Below, piece by piece: positions 32,366-43,022 of a stretch of 64,000 bases of DNA. Position 1 is the first letter of the stretch. The number at the start of each line of letters is the position of its first letter. The position numbers and the translations under genes were made by a program. The notes under the pieces are model-generated. The model worked only from the letters and a program-made list of their open reading frames with translations. It did not search any database and had not been told where the DNA came from. This stretch comes from Ehretia macrophylla (taxonomy: Eukaryota; Streptophyta; Magnoliopsida; Boraginales; Ehretiaceae): NCBI GenBank assembly GCA_037974665.1, contig CM075767.1, positions 26,747,498 through 26,811,497 of the forward strand. Direction: 5' to 3'.

Positions 32366-33902
32366 ATGGCTGATCTTCCCCTGCCAGAACAAGAAGTTGT
32401 TGCTGACAACTCTGAAGTCACTTCCTTTGATCTTTCCGCATCTCACTATGAGGTAGATATAACCTAAACACCTCCATCTATCAAACTAGGCAAACTCTTC
32501 AAGGTTTTTCCATTAAACCCGTATTCATACTACCAAACTTCCGAACTCACACAAAAGTTCAAAATCTCTATTACCTATCCAATCAGCAGCCCTTACAGCC
32601 TTGTACAAATCCTCTACAGTCTCTGTACAATCTGTATCCTCTTCCCGCTCAGAAACCTATCTTCCCATACTTTCTGAACCTGATCTCTGTAGATATAGAC
32701 AGAAAGGTTACAAAGGTTTACACCTTGGAACCATTCGTCTAGACTTACAGCCTAGCTTCCTTGCCGAAAAAAATGTTTTATGTCTAGTCTCTTTACTAGA
32801 TACCAGGTGGCGTAAGTTTGATGATGTACTCATTTGTGTCGTCGAAGCAGGTCTTCACAATGGCCATGTTCTCATATAGGTTGAACCAAACTTCACCTTT
32901 GATCTTTCCCATCCTACCCTTTCTGAAACTATATAGGTCCTTATCCAACTTTATGGAGCTGATATGAACCCAAATGAAACTGTTGTTGCACTCCATCATT
33001 CCATGACCTATAAAGTCCAAACCCATCTTTTTTCCATGGACCACAATTGTAATCCTCGAGTCCACGTGTTAGGTGATAGTAATGTTACCCAACCAAAGAT
33101 CTACACCAAACATGAACTCATTTTCCCTCTTCGATGGAAAAATGATTATGAAAGAAGCCATAACCGACCAATCATCCATGATTCACCAAGAATCTCTAGA
33201 CATCCTCTAGAACCAGGTCGTGTCGCCATATCATTTCCAACAGAATCCCAACCAGTTGAACCATGTGAAAAATGCCAACTTGCTGGACATCCTCAGTCCT
33301 GTCCACACTATGTCAGAAAACCTTTTGTTGTCAGATCTAGGTCTTCTAGATATGTCTGTTCTATTAACTTTCCAAAAGAAATTTATTGCACAGGAGAAAC
33401 AACCAATGCTTATGTTGGTAAATGGCAAGTTACCAAAACCAGGCCAGAAGATGTTGGACAAATCGAGTCAGCAATCAATTGGAGCAACATGAATGCAAAA
33501 GCCCAGAATGCTACCATTCAAAAAATATGGTCAGATCTCAAGGAACATGTTGCATGGACAAAAGAAGCCCATGATCATCTCAAACAAGGTTGTTATGACC
33601 AATATAATGACCTCTACAAGGTTTTCCATAGAAACGACAAATATCACCAGCAAACTTCTATTAACTGGAAAAAGATTCAGAAGGTCGCTCTAGTTCGGAA
33701 CCCTTCCAGACAAGTTTGTTCTTGGAACAGCATCAACATGATCAACATGCAGAAATCTTCTTATGAGAAGCATTACCTTGATTCTCATGAGTTCAAAAGA
33801 AAAAGAGAACGACTCGCTAAAAAGCTCAAACAGCTAGCTAAGCCAAAGAAGCAGTCCTCTCATCCTTGGAAGCATAACCCAAAGCCAGATCATGTAGTCT
33901 AG
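32366..33902 (+). pseudogene. P3 polyprotein N-terminus with the only movement-protein region in the window
   Basis: Start 32366 in CCACCATGGC. A stop (near 32465) and one extra A near 32567 break the N-terminal region. From 32601 one frame runs to 33902 with only two stops (32877-32879 and near 32935). It carries L-H-L-G-T-I, L-L-D-T-R-W and the spacing of the 30K-superfamily movement proteins that caulimovirids use to pass through plasmodesmata. Further on is a second knuckle-like motif, CEKCQLAGHPQSC (33264-33302), then the basic linker K-R-K-R-E-R-L-A-K and a stop at 33900-33902. Naming the domain movement protein rests on its place and on 30K-like motifs seen by eye. Confidence 0.7.
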
Positions 33903-35329
33903 ATACCGAGTGGAAATTGCCAAAAAGCCTATTAGGTTGATCTCATACCACCTCCTCATTATCTCTCCAAAGAGAAAATAATCCTAACTGGGTAGGGTGA
34001 CGAAGAGGAGAAAGAAGGTCCTAGTGAAATTTCCTCAGTCATTTCGTCCTTTCATTCCTTTGATCCATTTGAAAAGGATTCATCCTCTCAAACGATTCCA
34101 CCATACAAAGGGCCAGTTCTTATGCAGACCCCGGTGACTCCGTTCTACACGGATACCACAAGAACACGTACACATAACCCTGTACAAAAAAATCCTGATG
34201 ATTCAGAAACAACCAGTGACCAAGGCGAAACTTCCCAAGTAGGAGAAAACCAGAACCAATAGCTTCCACAAGCACAAGTCCCACAGGTTCCACAACAACA
34301 ACCTCAGAGACAACAAAACATTGAAGGAAAAGTTTTCATCCTATATGCTCCAGATCACAAGCAAATTTGGAACATTGAAGCAATTCCTCTTTATGACAGA
34401 CACAAATATCTTGAGAAAATGGATGCATGGAAAAATGGAGAATCTCTCCGAAATCCTACTCTTGAGATAAGAGATATCATTGATCGTCTTGTTGCTACTT
34501 TTACAGGATCACTCCGTAGTTGGTGGACAAGAATGCTGTCAGAAAAAGAAAGACAGATCATCCTGACAGATGCAGATCCAATTCAGATGTTTTTAAGATG
34601 TCTACAAACCATTTTCGTAGGACAAACAGCCCAAGAGATTGAAAAGGCAAAAAATGAGTTCTTACTCAACAAATGCTGTGATGTTGCAAAACTTGAAGAT
34701 TACTATCTCAGACAGGAAGCTCTATATTTTATCTTTGGAAAAAATACAGAAACCATCAAGAAGGCGTTCGTCTTTAACATGTCACAACCTGTTCCTGAAT
34801 TGCTCGAAACAGAGTTCAAAGAGCCAATATTGCAGATCTAAGACAGGTGAATCTTGCTCACTTGTACCAGATGGCCAAAAAGTTCCTTCAAGATTAGTGC
34901 GAGTCCAAACGACTTGGAAAACTTCTCAAAAGGAACGAGCAGAAAACAATGTATACTTTTTGCAGAAAACATTTCCAAAAGTTTGGTTGTCACACTCACA
35001 ACTACTCTCCATGTTTGTGTCACAAATACAAGAATCACAAACATCAGAAAAGGTTTCACAAGTCCATAAAACCTTTCAAGAAGTTCAGATTTGTGAGGAA
35101 AAGAGCAAAACCTTCCTCCTCCACTAAATGTTTTCTTTGTGGAAAGAAATGACATTTTGCAATAGATTGTTACCTCAAGAAGTCCAAGAAGCTACCAGCA
35201 AAACTTGTCCAATTCATCTCAACTCAAGACTTTGATGACCAGCTATACACATGGACTTCCGAACCAGATCAAGCCATCCTTAACCTTGATACAACCTCAT
35301 CCTCAGATCTCACCTCAGAATTTGAATCC
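33903..35329 (+). pseudogene. P3 capsid region, 3'-truncated
   Basis: Stops occur near 33930 and 33990 (Trp codons in other copies) and near 34260. The core is open at 34419-34841 (M-D-A-W, R-D-I-I-D-R-L-V-A, L-R-Q-E-A-L-Y-F), then one base is missing before E-P-I-L-Q-I. The knuckle reads C-F-L-C-G-K-K-stop-H. The copy ends at 35329 in the acidic linker, where the leader of a minus-strand unit begins. P3 therefore has no protease or polymerase. Confidence 0.75.
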
Positions 35330-35330
35330 A

Positions 35331-35366
35331 CTAAGGGGAAGGTGAGGAGCGGGAAGCGGAAGACAT
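35331..35366 (-). CDS. Eleven-codon leader upstream ORF at the P3/M4 joint
   Basis: ATG at 35366, stop TAG 35331-35333. Only CCA, the first three bases of the primer site in reverse, might remain at 35328-35330. The codons for residues 4-5 are altered (Ala-Ser region reads GCT-TCC). Confidence 0.4.
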   Translation of the reverse strand: MSSASRSSPSP

Positions 35367-35688
35367 GGCTAATGGCTAAGGGTAGAAAGAAGGAATATGT
35401 AAGCTATTTGAGAGAAAGAAATACGTGTTTCAATCCAAATCTCACTCTATATGACTCTATCTGACTCTGCCCCTTAAGTCAGGGGTTCTTTATTATTTAT
35501 AGGCAAACCATGACAAAGCCTAATAATACAAGCGGAATCTTCACTATTCCTGACAAGGACTAAAGCAGCTTCATTTAATAAAAGAAATCTCACTTATTAC
35601 AAACAGACAAACAAGACATGACTTAAAGGGAATCTGAAGTGACAAACGATTCCTATCATATTCTATTATTACAATATGACAAACCTAT
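35367..35688 (-). promoter_or_regulatory. M4 leader and promoter, shortened
   Basis: TATA box at 35492-35501 (plus strand). Only one of the two palindromic promoter words is left (TTTAATAAAAGAAA near 35573). The roughly 85 bases between them in other copies are gone, as expected from recombination between the two near-identical words. Confidence 0.75.
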
Positions 35689-37668
35689 TTACATGACATG
35701 AAGCTTCGTCATAGGGTCCACCCGGGATTCCTGGAATCCTATCTGCAATGAGTCACCATATGTCATTATTGAGATCGATATCATTCCACTCCTGACTGTT
35801 TTGACTAAGATCTCACCCCCACGGGTCGGATTTACCATGCATACAGTTTTCTCGGATGGTGGTGTGCGAGAGAGAAAATTAGCAAGGATATTCTCTTTGC
35901 CTGGGATGTGTCGCATTTTCCAATTGAATTGAGAAATCCATTATGTCCATCGGATGAGTTGTGGATCTGGAATATCATTCTGCTTTCTTTTGAGAACTCC
36001 CTGAAATCCTTTAAATTTAGTTTCAATAATAAAAGGATTCTGAGCAAGATAAAAGTTGAATTTTTTGATTCCTTGAATAACTATAAGAACTTTTCTTTTG
36101 AAAGAGGGATAATTGCGCTATGCTGGTATGAAAGATCATGATTTGTAACCACAGACTTGTCTATGTCCATTGTCTTCTTCAATGAGGACTGCTGCCCAAA
36201 AATCATGGGAAGTATCAGTCTGCAAAATGAGTTGTCCTGGACCTGGGATATTGAGAGGAGAAAGTGCCTTGCATAACTCCTTTAGCTTCTGAACTGCAAT
36301 TGTGGCTTTTGGAGACCAATTTCCAATGTTGGATTTTTGGAGGTACGTGGAAATCTAGCTGGTGTAGTTGACAAAGGATGGAACATGTGATGAGGCATAA
36401 TTGATCAATCCAAGGAACTGCTGGATCTGATTAATAGTTTTGAGTTCATTAGGAAAGTCGAGGACTTTGCTTGATATGTGGTCCTATAAAAGAATGTGTC
36501 CTTCTCTTATCTGCAAACCAAGAAAATCAATAGCATTTAGACCAATTTTCATCTTGGATTTAGCTAGAACTAATCCATGCGGGTAGGTTAGTTCCTAGAA
36601 TTGTTGGAGATGCTGGTGGTGTTCTTCAGTTATGTTACTGAATACCAAAACATCATCAATGTAGACTATACAGTGCTACGCAAGGGGTCAGTACACATCA
36701 TCCATTATGTGTTGGAACTCGGACGGTGCATTCTTGAGACCGAATGGCATGACATTCTATTGATAATGACCCTGTGGAACAACAAAAGTAGTTTTGAATC
36801 TATCAGCTTCAGTAATACCAATTTGCCAAAATCCAGATTTCATATCAAATTTGGAGAAGAAGTTGTTCCTTTTTTGGAAGAGGGTATATGATATACTGCA
36901 ATTGATCATTGAGTTGGCAATAATCTATCACCAATCTTTTCTTTCCTCGGACTTGTTCAGATCTTTTGTTGACATAAAAGGCATGACTTGCCCTTGGAGA
37001 TCTGGATGGTCGGATGAGACCTTGCTCAAGTAGTGTTTGAATTTCAGCTTGACAAAGATCTTCATCTTTTGGCATTCCTGGATGAGAAGCGGTTTGGTGT
37101 GGCATCTGCCAATTTTCCCTGTAAGGTAGAGAGACAAAGTGTTTCTCTCTTTCCCAAAACTTGTTTGGAAGATCACCGCAACAGGAAAGGACGAGGCTTC
37201 TTTCTTCAGCAAATTCATCATCTTGAATGGCTGAAACCTGTGAGGGGAATTTCTATAAGGATACCCAAGGGGTATACTGATTTTGGAGGAATTGGAAACC
37301 ATCGGTCTGAAATGAGAATGGAACAAGTAAGGTGAGAAAATCCATTCCTAAAAGAATATCTTCACAGCATTGATCATACTAGTAAAAGTTGTGTCGGACT
37401 GAGACATCTAGGGATAAGTGTATGGGTATGGTCATAGAGTGTGCTTCACTTGCAAATCCACTACCAGAAGCAGTGGTAAAGGTTGCTCTAGAGGAAATCC
37501 ATAATTCAGGAGGAAGACACTTGGATTTCATGAAAGAAATACATGAACCTGTGTCTAGAAGTGCAGTAACGGTGATAGGAACATATCCTGGAAGGTTTAC
37601 AACAAGCTTTATGTATGGCTTATAGATCTGTCCTGGGGTAAAGGTAGCTTTGGAAGTGGTAAGGATTG
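35689..37668 (-). pseudogene. M4 protease-reverse transcriptase-RNase H, broken
   Basis: Stop at 35689-35691. RNase H is split between frames (35832-36141) with L-Q-T-D-T-S near 36215. The polymerase motif Y-I-D-D is intact near 36665. About 25 bases are missing near 36860 (the F-S-K-F-D segment is followed directly by L-F-L). The run 36845-37105 is open with I-R-P-S-R-S-P. Protease D-T-G is intact at 37547-37555, and G-M-D-F-L lies near 37345. Confidence 0.8.
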
Positions 37669-39246
37669 GTTGTTCAGTGGTTTTGTGTATTTTGGCTATG
37701 GAGAGGGTTGGTTCAGAATCAGAGGATTCAGATTCTGAGGTGAGATCTGAGGATGAGGCTGTATCAAGGTTAAGGACGGCTTGATCTGGTTTGGAAGTCC
37801 ATGTGTATAGCTGGTCATCAAAGTTTTGAGTTGAGATGAACTGAACAAGTTTTGCTGGTAGTTTCTTGGCCTTTTTAAGGTAACAATCCTATGCAAAATG
37901 TCCTTTCTTTCCACAAAGAAAACATTTAGTGGAAGAGGAAGGTTTTGCTCTTTTCCTCACAAATCTGAACTTCTTGAAAGGTTTTCTGGACTTGTGAAAC
38001 CTTTTCTGATGTTTGTGCTTCTTGTATTTGTGACACGAACATGGAGAGTAGCTGTGAGTATGACAGCCAAACTTTTGGAAATCTTTTCTGCAAAAGGTAT
38101 CCATTGTTTTTTGCTCGTTGGTCTTGAGAAGCTTGTCAAGTCGCTGGGACTCGCACTGATCTTGAATGAGCTTTATGGCCATCTGGTACAAGTGAGTAAG
38201 ACTCACCTGTCTTAGATTTGCAATATTGGCTTGTTTGAACTCTGTTTCGAGCAATTCAGGAAGAGGTTGTGGCATGTTAAAGACGAACGCCTTTTTGATG
38301 GTTTTTGTATTTTTTCCAAAGATAAAATACAAAGCTTCCTGTCTGAGATAATAATCTCCAAATTTTGCAACATCACAGCATTTGTTGAGTAAGAACTCAT
38401 TTTCTGCCTTTTCAATATCTTGGGCTGTTTGTCCTACGAAAATGTTTCGTAGACACCTTAAAAACATCTGAATAGGATTTGCATCTGTAAGGATGATCTG
38501 TCTTTCTTCTTTTGATAGCATTCTTGTCCACCAACTGCGGAGTAATCCTGTAAAAGCCGCAATAAGACGGTCAATGATATCTCTTATCTCAAGAGTAGGA
38601 TTTCGGAGTGATTTACCATTTATCTAGGCATCCATTTTCTCAAGATATTTGAGTCTGTAATGAGGAGAATTGAATCAATGTTCCAGAATTGCTTGTGCTC
38701 TGGAGCATATGGGATAAAAACTTTTCCTTCAATGTTTTGTTGTCTCTAAGGTTGCTGTTGTGGAACCTGTGGGACTTGTGCTTGTGGCGGTTGTTGGTTC
38801 CAGTTTTCTCTTGCTTGGGAAGTTTCTCCCTGGTCACTGGTTGCTTCTGAATCTTCAGGATTTGTTTGTACAGGGTTATGTGTACGTGTTCTTGTGGTGT
38901 CCGTGTAGAACGGAGTCACCGGGGTCTGCATAAGAACTGGCCCTTTGTATGGTGGAATCGTCTGAGAGGATGAATCATTTTCAAATAGATCAAAGGAATC
39001 AAAGGATGAAATGACTGAGGAAATTTCACTATGACCTTCTTTCTCGTCTTCATCACCCCACCCAGTTGGGATTATTTTCTCTTTGGAGAGATAATGTGGA
39101 GGTGGTGTGAGATCAACCCAATAAGCTTTTTTGCAATTGCCACTTGGTATCCAGACTGCATGATCTGGCTTTGGATTATGCTTCCAAGGATGAGAGGACT
39201 GCTTCTTCGGCTTAGCTGGCTTTCTGTGTTTTTCAGCGAGTCGTTC
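37669..39246 (-). pseudogene. M4 capsid region and linker, cut by element C
   Basis: The run 37889-38521 (210 codons) is open from the capsid core to the knuckle, which reads C-F-L-C-G-K-K-G-H-F-A-stop (AAG to TAG). The run 38746-39252 holds the N-terminal capsid part (W-V-D-L-T-P-P-P-H-Y-L, P-P-Q-A-Q-V-P-Q-V-P-Q-Q-Q-P) and the end of the basic linker (E-R-L-A-E-K). The copy stops at 39246 inside that linker, so whether M4 had a movement protein cannot be read. Target duplication of C expected: CGTTC (39242-39246). Confidence 0.8.
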
Positions 39247-39559
39247 TGTCATGCCCCAACTCGACCCCTCCTACGATTAGTCAGGACACAACGGAATTTC
39301 GGTAGTATAACGATAGTAATTAAGACACCGAGGCTCTAAACCAACCTCTTCATAATAACATACAACCAACTCCACAAACCATTCCACAATCAACTCTTCA
39401 ATTAAATTAACAACATACAACATAACCATATTATTCAATAATCATTCCTTCAACAATCAATTCATAGTTATACGCCTCCGTTCAAACTTAATACATAGGC
39501 TATACATACATTTCAAAATAGATTATACAAAACATTATTTTACAACAACTAAGATAATC

Positions 39560-39661
39560 TCATGCCAATGACTCCTGCACATAAGACTCATCCACATACA
39601 GCACATTTCCCTCTTCAGGAGGCACATACCCGTAGTCAGAATTAGTAACACCTGCATGCAT
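39560..39661 (-). CDS. 33-codon LTR frame, element C 3' LTR
   Basis: ATG 39661, stop TGA 39560-39562. Reads M-H-A-G-V-T then Y-G-Y-V-P-P-E-E and Y-V-D-E-S-Y-V, ending E-S-L-A. It lies about 415 bases from the LTR's downstream edge, so it would fall in the untranslated leader of the element's RNA. It may act as an upstream ORF or be part of a spliced product; neither can be decided here. Confidence 0.45.
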   Translation of the reverse strand: MHAGVTNSDYGYVPPEEGNVLYVDESYVQESLA

Positions 39662-39675
39662 GCAATAATTGAGAG

Positions 39676-39698
39676 TGAGCTTATATAAAACAAGCTCA
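39676..39698 (-). other. Hairpin before the 33-codon frame, LTR C
   Basis: TGAGCTT, a 9-base loop containing TATAAA, AAGCTCA. The loop also makes a TATATAA word on both strands, so a core promoter is an alternative reading. Equivalents lie beside the frame in every C, D, E and F LTR. Confidence 0.5.
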
Positions 39699-41829
39699 GT
39701 GAGGATCCGATAGATCTCTAACAGTATTTACTATACTCCTTGAAAATGATCCTTTGAGCAGTAAACACACAATAAATATCAATAACAATACATCACATAA
39801 ACTATAATGACCATTGAATAAAGGATACTCTATTTGGTGTAGCTCCAAACGCCATCACGATCTGAACCATTCTTCTTGTAACTCCCCATTACTCACACAC
39901 CCGATGTACCTCACTAGTCTCGCCCTCCATGACACCTCCGTCATGCGAGCTGGAGGTAGTCTCTGGTAGTCATGTCGTTATCAACCCGACAGCCCAACGC
40001 TACCCGAGAGGTGGCACACACATACCAAGACTCAGCAATAATAATAAACATCACATTATAGGAAGGCAACCTTTTCCATTGATTATCTCCCGGTTCATCA
40101 ATAATCAATATTCAATAATCAATAATCAATAATCAATTAATCAATTAATAACATTACAACAACACAACATCAATTAATCAATTAACAACTAAACAACTAA
40201 GTTAGATGACAAAGTAGGCCATCCAACTTAACATGCATTAAACACACTCAAACCCTAGTCTAACCATTAACAACTCACAATTCAATCACTTAAACACCAC
40301 CCAATCAACTAAAGACATAATTCAATACTTTAAAGAAAGACAACCAAAACTTCAAATAATCATATCTTACATTCTACTAATCCAAACAACTCCAAACCAG
40401 TTTCTATCACTCACCCATTCAATCAACTACATTAGCCCTCTCGGAAACCAACCAAAACACAACCAATTCAAGCCCAACAACCCAAAAACCTAGATGCACC
40501 TTGGCTGAAATTTCCGGATTTTCGCACAAACATCTCAATCAAACTTTCGGCATTACAACGGCACTACCCCGTATTTCGCAAACTTTTACAAATTGACGGC
40601 AATCGATTCCAACCACTACAACTCAAAATATTCACCAAATAGCTAATAACTCAACTTTTAATACCCGAAAATAAAAATTCTTTCTACAATGGTTCAAATC
40701 TTATATAAACGCATATAAACGATCCTTAGCATGCACTAAGCAATAATCTAACATCAATTCAACTTTCTAACGATTCAAAATGCAATTATACGCAAAAACA
40801 TAAAAATGACATTTTGAGATCTAGAATTTTTCTCTCACCTTTGATGTGTTTTGATGCAAGAAAGATGTAGAATGGATGCCCAACAAGTGAAATCAAGCTT
40901 TGAATGAAGTGATTTAGACTTGAATTGCAAAATCTATGTGAAAAATGCTTTGAAAAACTTTGAAAATGCCTTCTTTCTTCTCCCTCGTGTATTTTCGGTA
41001 ATGTGTGTATAAAATTAGTGTGTTTTGTGAGCTTTTAATGTGTGTTGATGATATATTTAGCAAAAGTCAAACAAATAAAAGAAAGTCAAAGTTGACACAT
41101 AGTTATTTTTAGTGTTTTCTTGTCTTTTAATTTCATTTTAGACTATTTCTTGCTCAAAACTTTAATTTAACACTTAGACTATTTTAAGTAGTTTATTTTT
41201 AGGTGACAAGAGTTTTCTCATGCAAAAACGACTCGACTAAAAACGCGATTTCTGTAAAAGAAGGTGAAAAGTCATATTATTTATTTTCAAATGTCTTTTG
41301 GATGCACAATTAATCTAAAATCATTTAATACCGCATATAAATACATTTATATTAATATATACTAGGTCAATGAAAGTCAATGCAAGAATCCAGTTTAGAA
41401 GAAATTACTATTTGGCTAAAAAATGCTACTTTTCGCCCGAAAAGTCTATTTAAATTACTATTCCGTTTCAGAATCAATTTTTATTAAACATGGGCCCGAA
41501 AAGTCTATTTAAATTACTATTCCGTTTTAGAATCAATTTTTATTAAACATGGGTCTATTAATAATAGAGGACTAGGTTTTAAGATGTTTAAAACACCCTT
41601 GTAAAAATTTTCGCGGATAGGTGTTCAAAATACTGTTCAAAAAAATCGTCGATAAAATTTCTGATGCCGTTTTTTATGCAAATTTAATGAATGCACATAT
41701 AGCATGTATTAGGAATATAAATCACATATTTAGCACATTCTAACTCATATAACACATAAACATGTCAAATCACGCAAATCGAGGCAAAGACACGCAAATC
41801 GAGGTAAAGACAAAAATTGGGGTTTCACA

Positions 41830-41852
41830 TTCTGTCCCCCCCCCCCTTAAAA
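41830..41852 (-). other. Polypurine tract of element C with 11-G run
   Basis: Adjacent to the 3' LTR; the minus strand is purine-rich with eleven consecutive G (C on plus, 41836-41846). D and E have only three to four consecutive G at this place. Next to it AATTGCG and CGCAATT (about 41854-41871) can form a 7-bp hairpin. Confidence 0.75.
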
Positions 41853-42286
41853 AAATTGCGTCCGCGCAATTCTCGAACTGACAGACAATTAATGTCACGC
41901 CCCAACTCGACCCCACCTACAATCAGTCAAGACGCAACGGAATTTCGGCAGTATAACGATAGTAATTGAGACACCGAGACTGTAAACCAACCTCTTAGAA
42001 TAACATATAATCAAACTCCTCAGTCATTCAACAATCAACTCCTCAATTAAGTTAACAACATACAACACAACCATATTTTACAATAATCATTCTTCAACAA
42101 TCCAATCATAGTTATATGCCTCCATTCCAACATAACACATTAACTATACATACATTTCAAAATAGATTATAAACTAACTTAGCAACCCAACCATAGTCAA
42201 AAGAAAGACTACTAAGTCAACATACATATGTCTTCATACTAAGGTAGGTTTTACAATACATCATAATACAATAACTATAAACAATC

Positions 42287-42388
42287 TCATGGCAAAGACT
42301 CCTGCACATAAGACTCATCCTCGTAAGGCACATTTTCCTCTTCTGGAGGCACGTACCTGTAATCTTGCTCAAGGACACCTGTAAGCAT
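42287..42388 (-). CDS. 33-codon LTR frame, element D 3' LTR
   Basis: ATG 42388, stop TGA 42287-42289. M-L-T-G-V-L-E-Q-D-Y start, Y-V-P-P-E-E-E-N-V-P-Y core, E-S-L-P end. Same 102-base length as in C, E and F. Confidence 0.45.
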   Translation of the reverse strand: MLTGVLEQDYRYVPPEEENVPYEDESYVQESLP

Positions 42389-42774
42389 GCAATAATAGAG
42401 AGTGAGCTTATATAAAACAAGCCCAGTGAGAGTTCGATAGATCTCTAACAGTATTTACTATACTCCTTCGAAATCATCCTTTGAGCAGTAAACACACAAT
42501 GAACATCAATAATCATTATAATTGCAACAATAGTAATAACTATAAACACAAAATAAGGATACGATACATTTGCTGATGAAGCTCCATACACCAATTCTAT
42601 GCTCAACAACTCCTCCAAACTCAATGACACAATCCTGAGGTACCTTGACCTAGACCCACACCCCATGGCTTCTCCGCCCATGCGAGATAGCGATTAGCCA
42701 TGATAACTGTGCCCGTAGCCCAAGATACCTCCCGATGTGACACAACATTATCAAAGTTCACAACAATGAGACTC

Positions 42775-43022
42775 AATTCGAGAAGTCAACAACATTGGTT
42801 GCCCGACTCTCGACTCATAATAACAATAACAATAACAATTCGAGAAGTCAAAAACATTGGCTGCCCGACTCTCGACTCATAATAACAATAACAATAACAA
42901 TTCGAGAAGTCAACAACATTGGCTGCCTGACTCTCGACTCATAATAACAATAACAATAACAATTCGAGAAGTCAACAACATTGGATGCCCGACTTCCGAC
43001 TAATATAAACAATAACAATAAG
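42775..43022. repeat. 62-base tandem repeat, four copies, LTR D (3')
   Basis: Units begin AATTCGAGAAGTCAAC at 42775, 42837, 42899 and 42961 and contain TTGGCTGCCCGACTCTCGAC plus an ATAACA run. CGAGAAGTC and GACT(C)TCG in each unit are near-complementary, so each can fold. Confidence 0.9.

Larger units (their letters stand above)
9616..39246. mobile_element. Cluster of integrated petuvirus-like pararetrovirus copies
   Basis: At least seven partial viral copies in both orientations, named here P1, P2, P3 (+) and M1, M2, M3, M4 (-). The inferred unit is: TATAAATAAT promoter, leader of about 150 bases ending in an 11-codon upstream frame, TGGTATCAGAGCC primer site, about 160 more leader bases, one polyprotein (N-terminal region, movement protein, basic linker, capsid with CCHC knuckle, protease, reverse transcriptase, RNase H), then a short tail back to the promoter. 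This single-polyprotein layout fits Petuvirus of the Caulimoviridae; other endogenous caulimovirid genera are possible. Every copy carries stops, frameshifts or truncations. No integrase-like domain is seen, as expected for this family. Confidence 0.85.
39247..41829 (-). repeat. 3' LTR of element C
   Basis: Plus strand opens TGTCATGCCCCAACTCGACC and closes GGGGTTTCACA; 2,583 bases. It contains the 33-codon frame, its hairpin, an 18-base palindromic word CATGACACCTCCGTCATG (39928-39945), runs of AATCAAT repeats near 40085-40190, and a 56-base direct duplication near 41440-41550 (CCCGAAAAGTCTATTTAAAT twice). Confidence 0.9.

Noticed and set aside
32601..33902. A possible host gene captured by the virus in P3
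   Set aside because: Position between the viral N-terminus and basic linker, 30K-like motifs and the same frame as flanking viral sequence fit the viral movement protein.
39683..39691. TATATAA as the core promoter of LTRs C-F
   Set aside because: It is self-complementary, lies in the loop of a hairpin that is conserved in A and B without TATA, and other TATA-like words exist upstream; not decidable, so not listed as a promoter.
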